Assembly (NCBI RefSeq): GCF_900111565.1
Contig: NZ_FOIK01000001.1
Coordinates: 2,201,309-2,265,308 of the forward strand
Source of the DNA: Paenibacillus sp. NFR01
Lineage (GTDB): Bacteria > Bacillota > Bacilli > Paenibacillales > Paenibacillaceae
Length of the DNA: 64,000 nucleotides
Direction: 5' to 3'
Every line of letters starts with the position of its first letter. Position 1 is the stretch's first letter. The position numbers were made by a program, and so were the translations under genes. The notes under the pieces are model-generated. The model did no database searches, was not told the origin of the DNA, and was given only the letters and a program-made list of their open reading frames with translations. Shown one piece after another: positions 1 through 7,810 of this stretch.

Positions 1-846
1 CTCCTTTATTCCGATCCAGCTCGCCATGCGCCCCGTAACCCCATTCTCCTTACGGTAGGAGAAAAACAAATCCGGGTTACAGCTTGTACACCAACTTGTA
101 CATTCGATATGAGTCGGCAAAATTCCTGCTTTTATCATAATGCGTCGATTCATTTCTTTCAAGTTCAGCAGCCGCTTGCCTGCACCGCCCGGACTTGCCG
201 AATGCAGCGCCGGCGCCTCTTCTCCTGCAGAGGGCAGTTCCAGTTCGAGTCTGCGGATATGCTCCATCACATAATCGTCCACTTCGTAGCAGCAATCTCC
301 GATCGACGGTCCGATGGCGCAGCGGATATTTCCGGGCTTGCTGCCGAACGCGCTCCCCATCGTCTGGACCATTTCCGACGCGATCTCGGCTACCGTACCT
401 TTCCAGCCCGCGTGAGCCAGCCCGACCGCCTGCACTTGCGGATCATAAAAGTAAAGCGGCACGCAATCGGCATAAAAGGAGGTCAGCAGCACGCCCGGCA
501 CGTTGGTCGCCAAGCCGTCCGTCGCCGCAAACGCCGACTCCCGCTCCAGCCTGCCGCGCCCGCGGTCTTCTTCCGTCACCACGGCAATCGTTTTGCCGTG
601 CGTCTGCTCGCCGCTCGTCCACGACTCAAAAGGGAACCCGAGCGCCTGCGCTAACGCCTCCCGGTTGCGCTGTACCGACTCCGGCTTGTCGCCGACATGC
701 AGCGCGCAGTTAAAACTGGCGTACGGCGCTTCGCCGACTCCGCCCTGCCTGGAGGTAAACCCGACGGTAATCTGCCGGTGCGCCAGCCTCCAAGGCGTAA
801 GTTCCAGCATAAACGGATATGCCGGATGCACAACAAACGGTTCCAT
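1..846 (-). CDS. ylmD: YlmD/PgeF-type purine nucleoside phosphorylase (laccase-domain family), 3' end cut by window
   Basis: Reading leftward from an ATG at 846, an open frame of 282 codons runs off the left edge without a stop, so the C-terminus is missing. The family (YfiH/YlmD, once called polyphenol oxidase) acts on purine nucleosides in the cytoplasm and is also described as a peptidoglycan-editing factor. Family features seen: SGEQTHG and YADCVPLYF in the N-terminal half, then AHAGWKGTV, AIGPSIGDCCYEV and a CTSWC segment. These supply the His and Cys metal ligands. The ATG is preceded by GAGGTGA at good spacing. It follows ylmC on the same strand, as in the ylm cluster downstream of sigG in Bacillus. 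Confidence 0.93.
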   Translation of the reverse strand, partial: MEPFVVHPAYPFMLELTPWRLAHRQITVGFTSRQGGVGEAPYASFNCALHVGDKPESVQRNREALAQALGFPFESWTSGEQTHGKTIAVVTEEDRGRGRLERESAFAATDGLATNVPGVLLTSFYADCVPLYFYDPQVQAVGLAHAGWKGTVAEIASEMVQTMGSAFGSKPGNIRCAIGPSIGDCCYEVDDYVMEHIRRLELELPSAGEEAPALHSASPGGAGKRLLNLKEMNRRIMIKAGILPTHIECTSWCTSCNPDLFFSYRKENGVTGRMASWIGIKE

Positions 847-907
847 GATCTTCACCTCGTGTTCAGTGTAGCATAAAAACGGACCTTAAAGAAAAAGACG
901 CACTTGT

Positions 908-1252
908 TTAATAAGTGCGCCGTTCGCTGCGGTCCGCCCGCTCCAGATACATCGTCTCCCGGTCCTCCTGGGCCTGGGACATCCGCGACTCCTCCAGCTT
1001 GACGAGCACGACATCCGCTCCGATCTTGACGATGTTGCGCCATGGAATGATCAAGTCGGCGCCGCCGCCGAACAAGCCCATGAACCGCGTGTAGCCGGGG
1101 ACGACGATCGAATCGATCACGCCGCGGCGCAGATCAAGCTCCAGATCGCTGATCTGGCCCAGCCGTTTGCCGTCGATAATGTTGATGACATCTTTGGTTT
1201 GAAAATCGGAAATTTTCATCTTTCTGGCGTTGCCGACGGGTTCCTCGTTCAC
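908..1252 (-). CDS. ylmC: YlmC/YmxH family PRC-barrel sporulation protein
   Basis: A small soluble protein (about 114 aa) with a PRC-barrel-like fold. The core KISDFQTKDVINIIDGKRLG then SDLELDLRRG and later IPWRNIVKIGADVVLV match the YlmC/YmxH family, which sits beside sigG in spore formers; its molecular role is not firmly known. Three starts are possible. I chose the GTG at 1252 because AGGGGTGA lies just upstream. The ATG at 1219, which begins the conserved core, has only a weak site, and an ATG at 1270 has none. The last 25 residues or so are charged and variable. It lies between sigG and ylmD, all on the minus strand. Confidence 0.88.
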   Translation of the reverse strand: MNEEPVGNARKMKISDFQTKDVINIIDGKRLGQISDLELDLRRGVIDSIVVPGYTRFMGLFGGGADLIIPWRNIVKIGADVVLVKLEESRMSQAQEDRETMYLERADRSERRTY

Positions 1253-1341
1253 TTCATCACCCCTGTACATTAAGGCCTATGGTCCAGTATATGTCGCCTT
1301 GGCCTGGCCGCATGCACGAAATTCCTGTCCATAACTGCAAA

Positions 1342-1385
1342 GGGGCATCCCGTCCGGCGGTTGTTGCCGCCTTTTGGGATACCCC
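1342..1385 (-). terminator. Terminator-like hairpin after sigG
   Basis: GGGGTATCCC and GGGATGCCCC arms enclose a second pair GGCGG/CCGCC, followed on the minus strand by a short TTT. It lies about 20 bp past the sigG stop. The U-run is weak, so read-through into ylmC is likely. Confidence 0.6.
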
Positions 1386-1404
1386 CGTTTTTCTCATCGT
1401 CAGA

Positions 1405-2187
1405 TTAGGACTTTACGTGCTTCTGCATTTGCTGGATCGCCGATTTCTCCAGCCTTGACACCTGGGCCTGGGAAATACCGATTTCGTCGGCGACCTCCAT
1501 TTGCGTTTTGCCCTCGAAAAACCGCATCGACAGGATCCTCTTTTCCCGCTGGCCGAGCCGCTGCATCGCTTCGCGCAAAGCGATTTCCTCGATCCACGAG
1601 ACATCCTTGTTCTTGTCGTCGCTGATCTGATCCATCACGTAGATCGGATCGCCGCCGTCATGGTAGATCGGCTCAAACAGCGAAACCGGATCCTGGATGG
1701 CATCCAGGGCAAACACGACGTCTTCTTTGGGTACGCCGAGCGCCTGCGAAATTTCGAAGATCGTCGGCTCGCGCGAATTCTGATTCGTCAGACTGTCGCG
1801 TACCTGCAGGGCTTTATAGGCGATATCCCGGAGCGAACGGGAGACCCGGATCGGGTTGTTGTCCCGCAGGTACCGGCGGATTTCGCCGATAATCATCGGA
1901 ACCGCATAGGTGGAGAAACGGACATTTTGCGAAAGATCAAAATTATCGATGGCCTTCATCAGTCCGATGCAGCCGACCTGGAACAGGTCGTCCACAAATT
2001 CCCCCCGGTTATTGAAACGCTGAATAACGCTAAGAACAAGTCTAAGGTTACCATTTACCAATTTCTCTCTGGCGGATCGTTCGCCCTTCTGCTGCAGCGA
2101 TGTGAACAGCTCGCGCATTTCCGCGTTCGTCAGAACGGGCAGCTTGGATGTGTCCACGCCGCAAATCTCGACTTTGTTACGGGTCAT
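1405..2187 (-). CDS. sigG: RNA polymerase sporulation sigma factor SigG
   Basis: 260 aa, the usual SigG length. It drives late forespore transcription. The N-terminus MTRNKVEICGVDTSKLPVLT is the anti-sigma-factor-sensitive leader typical of SigG. Region 2 follows (LVNGNLRLVLSVIQRF, DLFQVGCIGLMKAIDNFD, RFSTYAVPMIIGEIRRYLRD), then region 3. Region 4 ends with TQMEVADEIGISQAQVSRLE, the helix-turn-helix for -35 recognition. The start is the ATG at 2187 with GGGAGG eight bases upstream; an in-frame codon at 2214 has no such site. It lies 77 bp downstream of sigE, the order in Bacillus. A SigF-like promoter candidate overlaps the sigE stop. Confidence 0.98.
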   Translation of the reverse strand: MTRNKVEICGVDTSKLPVLTNAEMRELFTSLQQKGERSAREKLVNGNLRLVLSVIQRFNNRGEFVDDLFQVGCIGLMKAIDNFDLSQNVRFSTYAVPMIIGEIRRYLRDNNPIRVSRSLRDIAYKALQVRDSLTNQNSREPTIFEISQALGVPKEDVVFALDAIQDPVSLFEPIYHDGGDPIYVMDQISDDKNKDVSWIEEIALREAMQRLGQREKRILSMRFFEGKTQMEVADEIGISQAQVSRLEKSAIQQMQKHVKS

Positions 2188-2241
2188 GATGATATACCTC
2201 CCAAGGAGAAACATTAATGTACATTATCTCCCCGGCCCGGC

Positions 2242-2270
2242 ATTTTATTCCTCGCAGATGACCCTTAAAC
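2242..2270 (-). promoter_or_regulatory. Possible SigF-type promoter for sigG
   Basis: On the minus strand GTTTA (2266-2270) matches the forespore -35 pattern GYWTA. After 14 bases comes GGAATAAAAT (2242-2251), resembling the GG-start SigF -10. The usual spacer is about 15. It overlaps the sigE stop codon and lies about 55 bp upstream of the sigG start. Sequence match only. Confidence 0.35.
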
Positions 2271-2984
2271 CATCTTGTTGAACTCCTTGCGCAGCCGCTT
2301 GATGATCCGTTTCTCCAGCCGCGAGATGTATGATTGGGAGATACCGAGCAGATCGGCGACATCCTTTTGCGTCTTTTCCTCCCCGCCGCGAAGCCCGAAA
2401 CGCAGCTCCATAATGAGCCGTTCGCGTTCGCTGAGCTTCTCCAGCGCCTTTTGCAGCAGCTTGCGATCCACCTGCTCCTCGATGCCACGGTAAATGGTAT
2501 CGTTCTCTGTCCCGAGCACATCGGACAGCAGCAGCTCGTTGCCGTCCCAGTCGATGTTCAGCGGCTCGTCGAACGACACTTCGCTCCGCGTCTTACTGTT
2601 GCGCCGCAGGTACATCAAAATCTCGTTCTCGATGCAGCGCGAAGCGTAGGTGGCCAGTTTGATTTTTTTATCCGGGTCAAAGGTGTTGACCGCCTTGATG
2701 AGGCCAATGGCTCCGATGGATACCAGGTCCTCGATGTTAATGCCCGTGTTTTCAAATTTGCGGGCGATGTACACGACAAGACGCAGATTCCGTTCGATCA
2801 GCATGGCCCGGACCGCCGCGTCGCCGCTGGACAGCCGCTGAAGCAGGTATTCTTCCTCTTCCCGCGTAAGCGGCGGAGGGAGCGCCTCGCTGCCGCCGAT
2901 ATAATAGATTTCCTGGCTTTTCAAGCCTAGCAGAAAAAGAACGCGGTAATACTGCAGCTGAAGCGAAATCTTCCATTTGATCAT
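2265..2984 (-). CDS. sigE: RNA polymerase sporulation sigma factor SigE (pro-form)
   Basis: 239 aa, expected for pro-SigE. This is the early mother-cell sigma factor, made as an inactive membrane-associated precursor and activated by cleavage by SpoIIGA. The first 30 residues ([20 protein letters not shown] onward) are the hydrophobic amphipathic pro-sequence. Sigma regions follow: [20 protein letters not shown] and [14 protein letters not shown] (region 2), a 3.1 segment, and [20 protein letters not shown] (region 4.2). The start at 2984 has AAGGAGG seven bases upstream. It is preceded 54 bp away by spoIIGA, so the protease and its substrate are co-transcribed. Confidence 0.98.
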   Translation of the reverse strand: MIKWKISLQLQYYRVLFLLGLKSQEIYYIGGSEALPPPLTREEEEYLLQRLSSGDAAVRAMLIERNLRLVVYIARKFENTGINIEDLVSIGAIGLIKAVNTFDPDKKIKLATYASRCIENEILMYLRRNSKTRSEVSFDEPLNIDWDGNELLLSDVLGTENDTIYRGIEEQVDRKLLQKALEKLSERERLIMELRFGLRGGEEKTQKDVADLLGISQSYISRLEKRIIKRLRKEFNKMV

Positions 2985-3038
2985 TATTGTTCCTCCTTCA
3001 AGTATAAGCCTCGCCGGTTGATCCAAGATGGACCTGCA

Positions 3039-3995
3039 TCAGGCCATAGCCGCGTGTTTTTCGCCCGCTTCACTCTGAATCAACTCGGGATGAATGATCG
3101 CCCGGTATGCGCCGTCGCCCGACAACGTGCCGCCGTCGAGTCCGATGAGCACTCTTTTCCCGGTAAAACACTCGTCCCCGAGCCTGATCTCCACCATGTC
3201 GGGCTTCAGGGCAAGCATAAATGCCGAGCCGCGGTTGACGCCCCGGTAAGGCACCAGCCGCAGCCGGTCCTGCCACGCAAACGACTGCCCGTCCGTCTCC
3301 AGAAGCAGCTTATCCGCCCCTGTCTGCGTCAGCTTCCCTTTCCACGTAGCTGGCAGATGCCCTTCCCAGAGCGAAGCCTCCATCACCATGACGGGAATCC
3401 GCGTGAGCGGGTCGCAGAGCCGGTTGCCGGTGTCCACTAGACCCGGGCAGACGATGCGCACTCCGTCAATCTGTACGGTTACCTCGGCGATAAAGGCATC
3501 AAGTCGCTCGCGCCGCTGACGCGAAGTGTGGACAAGCTTAAAAACAAGCAGTACCCCCGGCAGCAACGCAAGCACGAACCAGAAGCCGATCTTCAGCCGG
3601 TATGCTTGGCCGCCCGAGGACGTAAACAGAATGCCGTTCCAGATGTCGCTAGAGCTCTGCAGTAAATAATGCACGCCGACGATCCCGCCGGCCGCCGCAA
3701 AGTTCACAATATAAAAAGCGCCAAGCGCCCGCAGATAGCTTTGCAGACTGCGAAAGCCGAAAGCGATCCACAGCATAATCAGCGACAAACCGAATTTGAC
3801 CAAAAAGGTATACAGAAAAGACAACTCCGGGACAAACATCATCACCACATACATAGCGCCGACGAATGCCGAGAGAACCAGACGCCACCACGAGACCTTG
3901 ATCTTGACCAGCCAGGCGCTGAGCCATAACAGGATTCCGTCGATCACGAGGTTAGCTGCAAAGATGAGATCAATATAAACGACCAGCGGATTCAC
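3039..3995 (-). CDS. spoIIGA: SpoIIGA, membrane aspartic protease that processes pro-SigE
   Basis: About 318 aa with the family layout: roughly five hydrophobic segments in the first 155 residues, a basic linker (HTSRQRRERL), then a cytoplasmic protease domain. The catalytic motif LVDTGNRLCDP is present, with Asp near residue 188 counting from the GTG, and a second half like a retroviral-type protease monomer. It cleaves pro-SigE after a forespore signal (SpoIIR). The start is ambiguous: GTG at 3995 (VNPLVVYIDLIF) fits the family N-terminus, while the ATG at 4013 would add six residues; neither has a strong ribosome site. It is first in the spoIIGA-sigE operon, behind a Spo0A-type promoter. 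Confidence 0.95.
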   Translation of the reverse strand: MNPLVVYIDLIFAANLVIDGILLWLSAWLVKIKVSWWRLVLSAFVGAMYVVMMFVPELSFLYTFLVKFGLSLIMLWIAFGFRSLQSYLRALGAFYIVNFAAAGGIVGVHYLLQSSSDIWNGILFTSSGGQAYRLKIGFWFVLALLPGVLLVFKLVHTSRQRRERLDAFIAEVTVQIDGVRIVCPGLVDTGNRLCDPLTRIPVMVMEASLWEGHLPATWKGKLTQTGADKLLLETDGQSFAWQDRLRLVPYRGVNRGSAFMLALKPDMVEIRLGDECFTGKRVLIGLDGGTLSGDGAYRAIIHPELIQSEAGEKHAAMA

Positions 3996-4063
3996 CTGCC
4001 TTAAAGCCCTCATTCTGTCCGAGCGGCTTTAGCCCGGCTCTCTTTGTTTTGGACGATATGATT

Positions 4064-4130
4064 AGTATAAAAAGCCCCGACTTCAAAGTCTGTCTAAATC
4101 TGGATGCCGTTCTTGCGTTTTTTTGTCGAG
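4064..4130 (-). promoter_or_regulatory. spoIIG promoter: long-spacer sigma-A hexamers with Spo0A boxes
   Basis: On the minus strand TAGACA (4091-4096) and TATACT (4064-4069) are separated by 21 bp, well over the normal 17. A 0A-like box in reverse orientation, TCTGTCTAA (4089-4097, 7 of 9 to TTTGTCGAA), overlaps the -35. A second, TTTGTCGAG (4122-4130, 8 of 9), lies 33 bp further upstream. This is the known architecture of spoIIG in Bacillus subtilis, where Spo0A activates a sigma-A promoter with an over-long spacer. Confidence 0.65.
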
Positions 4131-4149
4131 TTCTAGGCGGGGAATGTTC

Positions 4150-4196
4150 CGTCACAACAAAAAAACACCGTATCTGCAGGCAGACACGGTGTTCGG
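4150..4196 (-). terminator. Terminator after ftsZ
   Basis: On the minus strand AACACCGT pairs with ACGGTGTT around a TCTGC/GCAGA inner pairing, followed by a run of seven T. It lies 35-80 bp past the ftsZ stop and separates ftsAZ from spoIIGA. Confidence 0.8.
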
Positions 4197-4231
4197 GTAC
4201 GAAATGCTTATATTTACTCTTTGAAAGAGTA

Positions 4232-5347
4232 TTAATCGTTGTTACCGCGCGTACGGTTGCGCAGGAAGGTCGGAATGTCCAGCTGATCCGAGGAAGGCTG
4301 GTTTCCGAACGGCCGGAGATTGGCATTCTTGTCCGGCGCCGGTTCGCTATTGCTGGTGGCCGGGCGGCGGGTTTGCGCAGCAGCCGGAGAAATCTTGTTC
4401 TCAAAGCCGGTGGCGATGACAGTTACCTTGATTTCGTCCTTCATGCTTTCCTCAATGATTGCACCGAAAATCATGTTAACCTCCGGATCGGAGGCGGAAG
4501 TTACGATCTCTGCGGCTTCGTTGACCTCATACAGCGAGAGGTTCGAGCCGCCGGTAATGTTCATGATTACGCCGCGCGCCCCTTCGATCGACGTTTCGAG
4601 CAGCGGGCTCATAATCGCCTTGCGCGCAGCTTCGGAAGCGCGGTTCTCGCCAGTCGCGATGCCGATGCCCATAAGCGCGGAGCCGCGCTCGGTCATGATC
4701 GTCTTCACGTCGGCAAAGTCAAGGTTGATCAAGCCAGGTACGGCGATCAAATCGGAGATGCCCTGTACCGCCTGACGGAGAACGTTGTCCGCTTCGCGGA
4801 AGGCTTCCAGCATCGGCGTCTTTTTGTCGACGATCTCAAGCAGCCGGTCATTCGGAATGACGATTAGCGTATCGACCTTTTCTTTGAGCGCTTCAATGCC
4901 GAGATCGGCCTGGTTGGAGCGCTTTCTGCCTTCAAAAGTAAACGGGCGGGTCACAACGCCTACCGTGAGCGCTCCGCATTCTCTGGCAATTTCAGCGATA
5001 ACCGGAGCAGCGCCGGTACCGGTGCCGCCGCCCATTCCCGCCGTAACAAATACCATGTCGGCACCTTTAAGCGTATTCGAGATCAGATCGCGGGATTCTT
5101 CCGCTGCTTTCTTGCCGACCTCCGGATTGGCTCCGGCGCCAAGTCCGCGGGTAAGCTTGTCCCCGATCTGCAGTTTATGCTCGGATTTGGCCATATGCAG
5201 CGCTTGGGCATCCGTATTAACCGTGATGAATTCAACACCCTGAACGCCATTTTCAATCATCCGGTTGACGGCATTGCTTCCGCCGCCGCCGACGCCGATG
5301 ACCTTAATCTGCGCCAAGCTCTCCATTTCAAAATCAAACTCCAACAT
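4232..5347 (-). CDS. ftsZ: Cell division GTPase FtsZ
   Basis: 371 aa. This tubulin homologue polymerises into the Z-ring at mid-cell or at the polar sporulation septum. Seen: [17 protein letters not shown] near residues 14-30, the tubulin signature GGGTGTG at residues 106-112, and the T7 loop NLDFAD at 208-213 that completes the GTPase of the neighbouring subunit. A short linker of about 45 residues follows, then the C-terminal peptide DIPTFLRNR that binds FtsA/SepF/ZapA-type partners. The start at 5347 (MLEFDFEME) has GGGGGAGA upstream; longer in-frame starts lack one. It lies 63 bp downstream of ftsA and ends at a strong terminator. Confidence 0.99.
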   Translation of the reverse strand: MLEFDFEMESLAQIKVIGVGGGGSNAVNRMIENGVQGVEFITVNTDAQALHMAKSEHKLQIGDKLTRGLGAGANPEVGKKAAEESRDLISNTLKGADMVFVTAGMGGGTGTGAAPVIAEIARECGALTVGVVTRPFTFEGRKRSNQADLGIEALKEKVDTLIVIPNDRLLEIVDKKTPMLEAFREADNVLRQAVQGISDLIAVPGLINLDFADVKTIMTERGSALMGIGIATGENRASEAARKAIMSPLLETSIEGARGVIMNITGGSNLSLYEVNEAAEIVTSASDPEVNMIFGAIIEESMKDEIKVTVIATGFENKISPAAAQTRRPATSNSEPAPDKNANLRPFGNQPSSDQLDIPTFLRNRTRGNND

Positions 5348-5410
5348 ATTGTTCCATCTCCCCCTAGAATAGTGCTTGGATGGCCGGTCCAAGTATATCT
5401 GGACTTCCTC

Positions 5411-6673
5411 TTATATGAACTCGCTAAACATATTTTTGAGCCGCTCCATAATGCCTGGCTTGGCCGCTGCATCCTGCTGCGGTGCAGGGCTTGGCTTGCT
5501 CCGGCTGGCTGCCTTCTTGTTGCTGCCCGTGCTGTTGCCCCGGGTACGGTGGCGGCGGACCACATGATGCAGAATGCCCACGCCCCCGGTAAATCCAGGA
5601 TCGCGAACGCCGATATAATCAGGCACAGCAATACGGACCGATGCGGCAAGCTCAGCCTGGGCCGCCCTTAGCACGCCCGGCATGGAGACAGTCCCGCCCG
5701 TTAGTATATAACCACCGGGAAGCTCGCTATAACCAAGCCGTTTCACTTCCTGACGGATCAAATGGAATATTTCCAGGACCCGCGGTTCGATAATCGCCGC
5801 GATATCTTCCTGGTTAAATTCTTTCTCCACGTTGCTTCCGATGCGCAGCACTTTGAATGCGACGTCGGATGCCGCGTCGTCAATCCAGGCGCAGCCGTAC
5901 TTCAGCTTTACCTTCTCCGCCTGGTCGGTAAGCGTACGCAAACCGTAGGCGATGTCATTGGTTACGAATTCTCCGCCGACGGGAATCGTAGAGGTTGCAC
6001 GCAAGGAACCTTCTTCGTATACCGAAATCGTAGACGAACCTGCTCCGATGTCCACCAGCACAGCGCCCATGGATTTCTCATCCTTGGATAGCGCAAGTCC
6101 GCCGGCTCCGAGCGACATCAGCACCAGATCCTTCACCTTCAGGCCCGACTTTTCCACACAGCGAAGCAGATTATGTATCGGCGTCTTCGCCCCTGTAATA
6201 ATCGTCGCGTCCACTTCCAGACGAACGCCGATCATTCCGCGCGGGTCTTGAATGCCTTCCAGGCCGTCCACTATAAATTGTTTGGCGACAACATCGATGA
6301 CTTCCCGTTCAGGGGGCAGCGCAATAACCTCCGCAGCCTTGATCACGCGGTCAATGTCGTCTTCACCGATTTCACGGTCTTCATTCTGCACAGCCACAAC
6401 GCCATGACTGGACTGCAAGGCGATATGATTGCCGGAAATCCCGACGTAAACTTCGGATATTTGAATACCGACCATCTGCTCCGCATGCTCCACGGCGCTT
6501 TTGATCGATTGCACAGTCTGGTCGATATCGACGATCGCACCTTTGCGCATGCCTTCCGAATCGGCAGAACCAACGCCAATAATATTGAAGGTTCCATTGG
6601 TAACTTCCCCAATGATTGCCCGAACTTTGGATGTACCGATGTCCAAACTAACAATGATGTCATTGTTGCCCAA
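5411..6673 (-). CDS. ftsA: Cell division protein FtsA
   Basis: 420 aa, an actin-like ATPase that anchors FtsZ to the membrane. Seen: phosphate-1 motif SLDIGTSKVRAIIGEV at the N-terminus, the 1C domain, DIGAGSSTISVYEEGSL (phosphate 2), and GYILTGGTVSMPGV (adenosine motif). A basic/Ala-Pro linker precedes an amphipathic C-terminal helix IMERLKNMFSEFI, the membrane-targeting sequence. The start codon is TTG at 6673 (minus-strand GGGCTTGGGCAACAAT) with GGGAGGTG upstream. It is followed by ftsZ and preceded by a 323-bp gap that may hold its own promoter. Confidence 0.98.
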   Translation of the reverse strand: MGNNDIIVSLDIGTSKVRAIIGEVTNGTFNIIGVGSADSEGMRKGAIVDIDQTVQSIKSAVEHAEQMVGIQISEVYVGISGNHIALQSSHGVVAVQNEDREIGEDDIDRVIKAAEVIALPPEREVIDVVAKQFIVDGLEGIQDPRGMIGVRLEVDATIITGAKTPIHNLLRCVEKSGLKVKDLVLMSLGAGGLALSKDEKSMGAVLVDIGAGSSTISVYEEGSLRATSTIPVGGEFVTNDIAYGLRTLTDQAEKVKLKYGCAWIDDAASDVAFKVLRIGSNVEKEFNQEDIAAIIEPRVLEIFHLIRQEVKRLGYSELPGGYILTGGTVSMPGVLRAAQAELAASVRIAVPDYIGVRDPGFTGGVGILHHVVRRHRTRGNSTGSNKKAASRSKPSPAPQQDAAAKPGIMERLKNMFSEFI

Positions 6674-6743
6674 GCCCTATGGCACCTCCCGTAAATATTG
6701 TAATAGAATTTGATTCCCGTTCCGGGGAAACGTCTCTGTACAT

Positions 6744-6770
6744 ATTCAACATCCCTAATCTTTTCCCTCT
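6744..6770 (-). promoter_or_regulatory. Possible SigH-type promoter upstream of ftsA
   Basis: AGAGGGAAA (6762-6770) and TGAAT (6744-6748) on the minus strand resemble the SigH pattern RWAGGAXXT-N14-HGAAT, with a 13-bp gap here. It lies about 70 bp upstream of ftsA. In Bacillus subtilis one ftsAZ promoter is SigH-dependent. The remaining part of the 323-bp gap (6674-6996) shows an 8-bp hairpin at 6967-6986 (agttccta/tagggact) just past divIB and no credible gene. Confidence 0.4.
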
Positions 6771-6996
6771 TTTTTCTACAAATTTTTTGAATGGAATAAT
6801 ATTGCAGTTAAAAGACGTACAAAAGGCCTATTCGGGCAAACGCGCACCCGCAGCTGGAATCACTGGCACATGAGAAAATACATCCATTTCATAACTTCAT
6901 CGCAAAAATTCGAAGAAAAAAGAGGGATACAGCTCAATGCCCGTAAATCCGATTGTAGCATTTTTCAGTTCCTATTAGTAGGGACTAATTACTCTT

Positions 6997-7749
6997 CTAT
7001 TCTTCTTTATTATCGTTTTCTGTATCTGTCGGAAAGGGAACATAGGAGTCCGCTTCCAGCATCTTGATCAATCCAGGCTGCTCCGTTTCGATGATTTGAT
7101 TAAGGTATTCCACTTTGTCCTTCAGCAGCGAAACCGCAGTAATGACTTCGAAATGCGACCGGGTATACAGCTTGATGCGGTCTGGAAAAGAAAGCGTCGG
7201 CGACGGGACGATCTCCGAGATATCCCCCGTCAGTTCTCCCGGTATTTCCGCGAGCGCCTTGCAGAGCTTGACCTTGTTCGGATCGTCCGCCTTCCAGTTC
7301 GTGAGAATCGGCTTCTCCACGGCTATGCCGGAATCGCCAACATCGACGGCCGCCCCGCTGGACAATATGGCTTTCAGCGCTCCGCCGTTATCCAGTTCAT
7401 AGGCAACCGCCGGAAATTCCTGCACCGTGATGGTGACGTGGCCGGGAAACTTTTTCTGGACCGACGCTTCTTCAACCGTGTTCAGCTTTTTCAGCGCGGC
7501 CTCTACTCCGTTCTCGGAAACGGCGAAGAATTGCCCGCCGACTCTGATCCCGCTTGCATCCAGCACTTCTTCGCGGGTGGAATATTTCTCCCCTTGAATC
7601 TGAATGTCGGTTATCCGGCTGATCGACGAACGGAAAAAGATCACCGCCAGCAGCGCTGCAAACAGCAGCACCAGGATTGCGGTAATTTTGCGGCTCATTT
7701 TTTTGACAGGCTTGTCCTCTTTTAAGGAAGGCACTCGAGTTTTTGGCAT
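6997..7749 (-). CDS. divIB: Cell division protein DivIB/FtsQ
   Basis: 250 aa bitopic membrane protein of the DivIB-DivIC-FtsL complex that links the Z-ring to septal synthesis. There is a basic cytoplasmic N-terminus (about 20 residues), one membrane helix ITAILVLLFAALLAVIFF near residues 22-39, and a POTRA domain beginning ISRITDIQIQGEKYSTREEV. The FtsQ/DivIB extracellular domain follows (VEEASVQKKFPGHVTITVQE), then an acidic tail. The start at 7749 has GGAGATAA upstream. It sits between murA and ftsA. Confidence 0.95.
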   Translation of the reverse strand: MPKTRVPSLKEDKPVKKMSRKITAILVLLFAALLAVIFFRSSISRITDIQIQGEKYSTREEVLDASGIRVGGQFFAVSENGVEAALKKLNTVEEASVQKKFPGHVTITVQEFPAVAYELDNGGALKAILSSGAAVDVGDSGIAVEKPILTNWKADDPNKVKLCKALAEIPGELTGDISEIVPSPTLSFPDRIKLYTRSHFEVITAVSLLKDKVEYLNQIIETEQPGLIKMLEADSYVPFPTDTENDNKEE

Positions 7750-7810
7750 GCGTTATCTCCGTAAATTAAGCCCTGTCTCCCGCCGCTGTTAACGAAGGAG
7801 ACAGGGTGCA

